This document shows, in pieces, positions 21,799-25,451 of a DNA stretch of 25,451 bases (positions within the stretch are counted from its first letter, which is position 1; each line of letters starts with the position of its first letter). The position numbers were made by a program, and so were the translations under genes. The notes beneath the pieces were generated by a model. It was not told where the DNA came from. It was given only the letters and a program-made list of their open reading frames with translations, and searched no databases. The DNA comes from a virus, in IMG/VR virus record IMGVR_UViG_3300031851_000161, positions 1-25,451 of that record, one strand, 5' to 3'.

Positions 21799-23061
21799 AT
21801 GGCAAAAGAAGGAAAATTAGTTGGACAGTTTAGGTCTGCCGCGGCAAACGAAGCATCTCCTATTACTAAGAAATTAGGTAAAGGTATATTTAAAGCCATA
21901 ACTGTAACAGAAAATTCAAAGGGCGAAAAATTTATTGACCCAACAGGCCAAGGTAGAGTTGCCGCATATATTCCTTCATTAGGTGAAAATGGAGAAGACC
22001 CAAGATTTTTTAGACACGCACAAACTGGTGCATTGTTTAATGTTCCAGACAAAACGGGTATTACACTTCTTGTCTTCTTTGCTGATAGTGGTAGTTCAAC
22101 CGAGGGATTTTGGTTTGCAACATCAACTGATGTAGTTGACATAGTTAGTGGTGGTGCTTCTGGAAAAGCAAAACCCGAAGAAGGTTCTGCAATCGGCACA
22201 GGTGTTTTTGCTGATATTCAAACAATGAAAGTTCACAAAACCCAAGATGAGGTAGAACTGGATGATGCAACAATATCAAACAGTGCAACAAATAAAACAG
22301 TTGCCGACCAAGGAACATATAGTGATTCTCTAAGAGGAACAACAACTACAACTCCTCGTAGAGATGCCGCATATGACAGAACACAGCATTCTAAAGTTAT
22401 GGGAATTAAATCATCAGGTGGGTCTTCTTTCTCTATAGATGATGGAAGTGTCGGTGATGACGGAACAATTCATCCCGAGCAAATAAGAATAACGACTTCT
22501 TCAGGTGCTGGAGTTATATTAGATGGCGGAAACGATTTTATTTACGTTGTTAATAGTTCTGGTTCTGGATGGGTAGAGATTGGAGCAAGTGGCGAAGTTA
22601 TGGTATACGCAGAGGGCTCGTTAAATATGAGAACCGAGAAAGACTTCAATGTTAGAGCAGACAAAAATATAAATCTTGAAGCAAAAGAAAACATTAATAT
22701 TAAGAGTATTGAAGGCAACACTAAAGTTAATTCAGACAAAGAAATACATCTAAGAAGTAAAGGTAATACAATGTTGCAAACTGAAGCAACTCTTAATGTA
22801 AATGTTGGAGTTAATGGTTTTGTAACAACTGGTGGTAAATTACACTTGAATGGTCCAACTGCACCAGAGTCAGAACTTATTTTAGTTACAGAACATCCAG
22901 ATATGCAAGATTTAGCATGTACAATAGTTAAAGATACTATTGTATCTGAAATGCCAACACACGAACCTTTTGTTAGACCTCATTCTAAAAAATTATCAAC
23001 AAGCCAATTTGCAATAGATTCTGCTAGTAAAGATGGCAAAGATAAAGCGGGAATAAAATAA
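21799..23061 (+). CDS. gp5: Baseplate central spike gp5, lacking the lysozyme domain
   Basis: 420-residue spike protein. Residues about 25-115 form an OB-fold-like domain (DPTGQGRVAAYIPSLGENGE, FFADSGSSTEGFWFAT). After a Thr/Ser-rich linker, residues about 228-352 form a repetitive beta-helix of VgrG/gp5 type (VEIGASGEVMVYAEGSLNMR, INLEAKENINIKS, LRSKGNTMLQTEATLNVNVG) that would trimerise into a needle. T4 gp5 (575 aa) carries a lysozyme between these parts; here no lysozyme motif is seen, and a separate lysozyme-like gene follows. AAGGA lies upstream of the ATG. The stop overlaps the next start (TAATG), so the two products are made together, consistent with a split gp5. Confidence 0.9.
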   Translation: MAKEGKLVGQFRSAAANEASPITKKLGKGIFKAITVTENSKGEKFIDPTGQGRVAAYIPSLGENGEDPRFFRHAQTGALFNVPDKTGITLLVFFADSGSSTEGFWFATSTDVVDIVSGGASGKAKPEEGSAIGTGVFADIQTMKVHKTQDEVELDDATISNSATNKTVADQGTYSDSLRGTTTTTPRRDAAYDRTQHSKVMGIKSSGGSSFSIDDGSVGDDGTIHPEQIRITTSSGAGVILDGGNDFIYVVNSSGSGWVEIGASGEVMVYAEGSLNMRTEKDFNVRADKNINLEAKENINIKSIEGNTKVNSDKEIHLRSKGNTMLQTEATLNVNVGVNGFVTTGGKLHLNGPTAPESELILVTEHPDMQDLACTIVKDTIVSEMPTHEPFVRPHSKKLSTSQFAIDSASKDGKDKAGIK

Positions 23062-23693
23062 TGATATACGATAAACGTCCAGGCTCACTACTAAATTACA
23101 TTCAGTTACCATTGCATGTTATAACTGAGAATGGAACATTCTTGGGAACAGGCTATGATGAAAATGATAAACCTACATACATACTATCACATGTAAAAGT
23201 AAATTTAGAAAACGTAAAAGATTTAACATTCTCGACAATGAGCAAAGATGCAATTATATTAGATAATAAACCTACACTCACAGTTGAAAATAACGTAGTT
23301 GGTTATAATTATAAAATATCTGATACTGAAACAAATTATGGTTATATTACAGTTGCATCTACCCGAATAGATATTACAACTAATAAAATAACAAAAGGAA
23401 TGGCAGATTTTATCTTAGAGAAACAATTAAGAAATATTGGTAATGTATTAGAAAAGTTTATTAAAGTTAAAATATCACAACCACATTATGATGCACTCTT
23501 ATATCATTTCTTTAATGAAGGAATTAGTACTATAGAAAATAGTTCGATTGTTGCACTTATAAATGCACAAGACTGGTACTCAATAACAGACGAAATTCAA
23601 AAGAATATAAAAGAGAACGGAAAAGTAAACGAAACACTAGCAAATCAAAAGATAAAAACTGCTAAATTGTTTAGTTTTGTTCCGGGATTTTAA
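23061..23693 (+). CDS. Lysozyme-like (T4 lysozyme fold) tail protein
   Basis: 210 residues. The C-terminal half fits phage lysozymes of family GH24: [16 protein letters not shown] (140-155), [12 protein letters not shown] (161-172) and [10 protein letters not shown] (195-204), corresponding to the second lobe of T4 lysozyme. The catalytic Glu-Asp-Thr could be Glu76, Asp88 and Thr97 (VENNVV, KISDTET, YGYITVA), but spacing between Glu and Thr is longer than in T4 lysozyme, so activity is uncertain. The first 60 residues are unrelated and may anchor it to gp5 or the hub. Coupled to gp5 through a TAATG overlap, it probably supplies the cell-wall-digesting function that T4 carries inside gp5. Its stop lies in a TTAA shared with the convergent clpP. 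Confidence 0.72.
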   Translation: MIYDKRPGSLLNYIQLPLHVITENGTFLGTGYDENDKPTYILSHVKVNLENVKDLTFSTMSKDAIILDNKPTLTVENNVVGYNYKISDTETNYGYITVASTRIDITTNKITKGMADFILEKQLRNIGNVLEKFIKVKISQPHYDALLYHFFNEGISTIENSSIVALINAQDWYSITDEIQKNIKENGKVNETLANQKIKTAKLFSFVPGF

Positions 23694-24280
23694 CGACTTG
23701 ATATAACTTTATCTGCTAGACCAAATGCTACGGTTTGTTCAGCATCCAAGTAGTTATCACGTTCCATCGCCTCAGTCAATTCATCAAATGTCTTGCCAAC
23801 CGTATTGTGAGTTACGTAAATTCCAGTTAATCTTTCTTTCATTTTCATAATCTCATCAACTTGAATCTTCATATCAGTTGCTTGTCCACCTGCACCACCA
23901 CTTGGTTGATGTATCATTGTACGACTGTTTGGCAATACGTGTCGTTTTCCTTTAGCACCAGCCTGAGCAAGTAATGAACCCATTGAACATGCTTGACCCA
24001 TCACTGTAGTTGCTACTGGACACTTAATAAACTGCATTGTGTCGTAAATTGCCATACCAGATGTCACTGCCCCACCCGGTGAATTGATGTAAAAGTGTAT
24101 ATCTTTGTCTTGATTTTCTGCTTCTAAGAATAATAACTGGGCACAAATCAAGTCTGCTTGGTAATCATTCACTTCACTAGTCAGAAATATGACTCTTTCC
24201 TTTAATAGACGAGAGAAAATGTCGTAACTACGTTCTCCATTAGTTGATTGGTCAACGACCATTGGTACTAGATTTGGCAT
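23690..24280 (-). CDS. clpP: ATP-dependent Clp protease proteolytic subunit ClpP
   Basis: 196-residue serine peptidase very close to bacterial ClpP. The catalytic triad is intact: Ser99 in GQACSMGS, His124 in MIHQPSGG, Asp175 in [10 protein letters not shown]. The oxyanion-loop SPGG (67-70) and a glycine-rich GGAGGQATD handle segment are present. In bacteria ClpP forms a double heptamer working with ClpA/X ATPases; no ATPase gene is visible, so the phage enzyme would use host partners or remodel host ClpP. It is distinct from the prohead protease gp21. It interrupts the baseplate cluster on the opposite strand with its own sigma70-like promoter, suggesting acquisition as a separate early cassette. 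There is no strong Shine-Dalgarno other than AAGGAT about 9 nt upstream. Confidence 0.95.
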   Translation of the reverse strand: MPNLVPMVVDQSTNGERSYDIFSRLLKERVIFLTSEVNDYQADLICAQLLFLEAENQDKDIHFYINSPGGAVTSGMAIYDTMQFIKCPVATTVMGQACSMGSLLAQAGAKGKRHVLPNSRTMIHQPSGGAGGQATDMKIQVDEIMKMKERLTGIYVTHNTVGKTFDELTEAMERDNYLDAEQTVAFGLADKVISSR

Positions 24281-24323
24281 GAATTGTTATCCTTTGATAT
24301 AATTAATAGTATTATTTAGTACT

Positions 24324-24352
24324 ATAATAACAGAATTGCATCCATTTGTCAA
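24324..24352 (-). promoter_or_regulatory. Sigma70-like promoter of clpP
   Basis: TTGACA (complement of 24347-24352), 17-bp spacer, TGT and -10 TATTAT (complement of 24324-24329). Leader of about 40 nt to the ATG at 24280. Confidence 0.8.
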
Positions 24353-24377
24353 TCTAAAACTACGAATATTAAGTGGA

Positions 24378-24385
24378 GATAAATA
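24378..24385 (+). promoter_or_regulatory. T4-type late promoter of gp25-gp6
   Basis: GATAAATAC, 32 nt before the gp25 ATG and divergent to the clpP promoter. It lies inside the longest possible gp25 reading frame, which rules against the earlier GTG at 24373 as start. Confidence 0.75.
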
Positions 24386-24417
24386 CATGTGTAATAAACT
24401 ACAGAGAAAACAAAGTT

Positions 24418-24774
24418 ATGCCATTATTTACAGGTTTTAGTACCAAAAATGCAAATGCGATAAATCACGAGTTACAAGATAAAGACTTGGTGATTGAAGA
24501 CCTTATGAATCATATCATGACCCGTAGAGGGGAACGTGTGATGTTGCCTACTTATGGGTCAATTATACACGAAATGATATTTGAGCCACTGACTGAAGAA
24601 ACAACTGAGTTGATTGAAGAAGATTTAACAGACATTATAAATGATGACCCGAGATGCAGTTTTGTTAGCGTTGACATTACTGAATCAGACCATACAGTAA
24701 ATGCTATATTACGACTTGAAATATTGCCATCAGGCGAACCAGTAGAGTTGAGTATAGACTTAGCAAGAGAATAA
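24418..24774 (+). CDS. gp25: Baseplate wedge protein gp25
   Basis: 118 residues from the ATG at 24418 (MPLFTGFSTKNAN). It belongs to the gp25/lysozyme-like baseplate family, in which gp25 sits at the core of the wedge and nucleates sheath attachment. Characteristic are HIMTRRGERVMLPTYGSII (about residues 33-51), with the Arg-Gly-Glu and Tyr-Gly-Ser turn, and the acidic-hydrophobic EPLTEETTELIEEDLTDII helix. The length approximates T4 gp25 (132 aa). A longer GTG start at 24373 would include the late promoter, so it is rejected. It is followed after 13 nt by gp6, its binding partner in the wedge core. Confidence 0.93.
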   Translation: MPLFTGFSTKNANAINHELQDKDLVIEDLMNHIMTRRGERVMLPTYGSIIHEMIFEPLTEETTELIEEDLTDIINDDPRCSFVSVDITESDHTVNAILRLEILPSGEPVELSIDLARE

Positions 24775-24787
24775 AAGAGAGAATATT

Positions 24788-25451
24788 ATGAGCCAAGAAC
24801 GTACAGATAATTTATTCGCAAGTGAGAGTTGGACAACAGTCTACACTGCTTTCACTAACGTTAGTCTTAAGGCATATGACTTTGACACAATTAGAGCGGC
24901 CCTACTAGACTATACAGCCCAGACTTATCCTGAGAAATTTAATGACTTCATAGCAAGTTCAGAATTCATAGCAATTTTAGATTTAGTTGCATATCTAGGA
25001 CACAGTTTAGCATTTAGACTAGACATGAACACTAGAGAAAACTTTATGGATACTGCTGAACGTAGAGCAAGTATTCTTCAGATGGCTAAAACTTTAGGAT
25101 ATAATAAGACACGCCCAATTAACGCAAAGGGCTTTATGAAGATTTCAAGTGTCACAACTAACGAAGATGTATTAGACAACGAGGGTGTCAGTCTTGCTGG
25201 AAAAATTATCAATTGGAACGACAGTAATAATATAGACTGGTATGAAAACTTTATTAGTATCTTAAATTCTTCTTTCTCTGGAACTACCAAAATTCAAAAT
25301 CCCACATCTAAACTAACAATCGCAGATGTAGAACATTCTTTGTATGAAATTAACGAAGACACAAGTTCAAAGAATATAACCTACCCATTTTCTTCTAATG
25401 TAAGTGGAAAATCTAGACAGTTTGAAGCAGTTCGTGTAAAGATTGATTCTG
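24788..25451 (+). CDS. gp6: Baseplate wedge protein gp6, N-terminal part
   Basis: Open from the ATG at 24788 to the window end (221 codons), so its C-terminus is missing. It begins MSQERTDNLFASESWTTVYT and contains LDYTAQTYPEKFNDFIASSE, FIAILDLVAYLGHSLAFRLD and MNTRENFMDTAERRASILQM, the conserved N-terminal region of gp6-type wedge proteins, then LGYNKTRPINAKGF. In T4 gp6 (660 aa) forms the inner ring that links the wedges. AGAGAGA lies just upstream as ribosome binding site. It is coupled with gp25 under the same late promoter. Confidence 0.92.
   Translation, partial: MSQERTDNLFASESWTTVYTAFTNVSLKAYDFDTIRAALLDYTAQTYPEKFNDFIASSEFIAILDLVAYLGHSLAFRLDMNTRENFMDTAERRASILQMAKTLGYNKTRPINAKGFMKISSVTTNEDVLDNEGVSLAGKIINWNDSNNIDWYENFISILNSSFSGTTKIQNPTSKLTIADVEHSLYEINEDTSSKNITYPFSSNVSGKSRQFEAVRVKIDS

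Noticed and set aside
24373-24417. Earlier GTG start of gp25
   Set aside because: The late promoter box lies at 24378-24385, inside this extension; gp25 proteins begin at the MPLFTGF position.
1-25451. CRISPR arrays, insertion sequences, attachment sites
   Set aside because: No regularly spaced repeats, transposase or integrase genes, or terminal inverted repeats were seen.

Overview
This AT-rich window reads as part of the genome of a T4-like contractile-tailed phage (myovirus). The main evidence is a run of recognisable T4 structural and replication genes: capsid module 23-22-21-20, baseplate genes 26/51, 48, 53, 5, 25 and 6, recombination nuclease 46/47, and late sigma factor 55. The gene content (small H1-like protein, clpP, a short-chain dehydrogenase, a SegE-type GIY-YIG nuclease, a fibre protein with cyanophage-like repeats) resembles marine T4-like phages of cyanobacteria or SAR11-type bacteria. 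No gene here fixes the host.

Layout. 1-6626 (minus strand): the end of a fibre-like structural gene, a UUCG-loop terminator, then in transcription order portal gp20, a small core protein, an acidic gp68-like core protein, prohead protease gp21, scaffold gp22 and major capsid gp23. 6690-8708 (minus): a probable tape-measure protein. 8829-9895 (plus): gp26-like and gp51-like baseplate assembly genes, apparently joined by a -1 ribosomal frameshift. 9896-10567 (plus): a promoter and about 480 nt of densely folded RNA with no credible ORF, followed by a free-standing GIY-YIG endonuclease. 10989-15949 (minus): a small membrane protein, a short promoter-to-terminator transcript, then (upstream) the operon gp55, gp47, SDR, gp46, H1-like protein. 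16103-25451 (plus): baseplate genes gp48, gp53, a giant hub-like protein, gp5 without its lysozyme domain, a separate lysozyme-like gene, gp25 and the start of gp6, interrupted by clpP on the minus strand.

Regulation can be read directly. Structural genes are preceded by a T4-type late promoter box, (T/G/C)ATAAATA, which in T4 is recognised by gp55. Early-type units (gp55 operon, clpP, both RNA units and additionally gp20) have host-sigma70-like promoters with TTGACA, 17-18 bp spacing and a TGT extension directly before the -10 box. Two divergent intergenic regions pair one early and one late promoter back to back.

The most interesting items are the large folded RNA at about 9957-10440, the AAATTTT frameshift site with a hairpin 6 nt downstream at the end of the gp26-like gene, the physically separated gp5 and lysozyme genes, and the short minus-strand RNA at about 11281-11450. 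All assignments come from reading the sequence; no database search was run.
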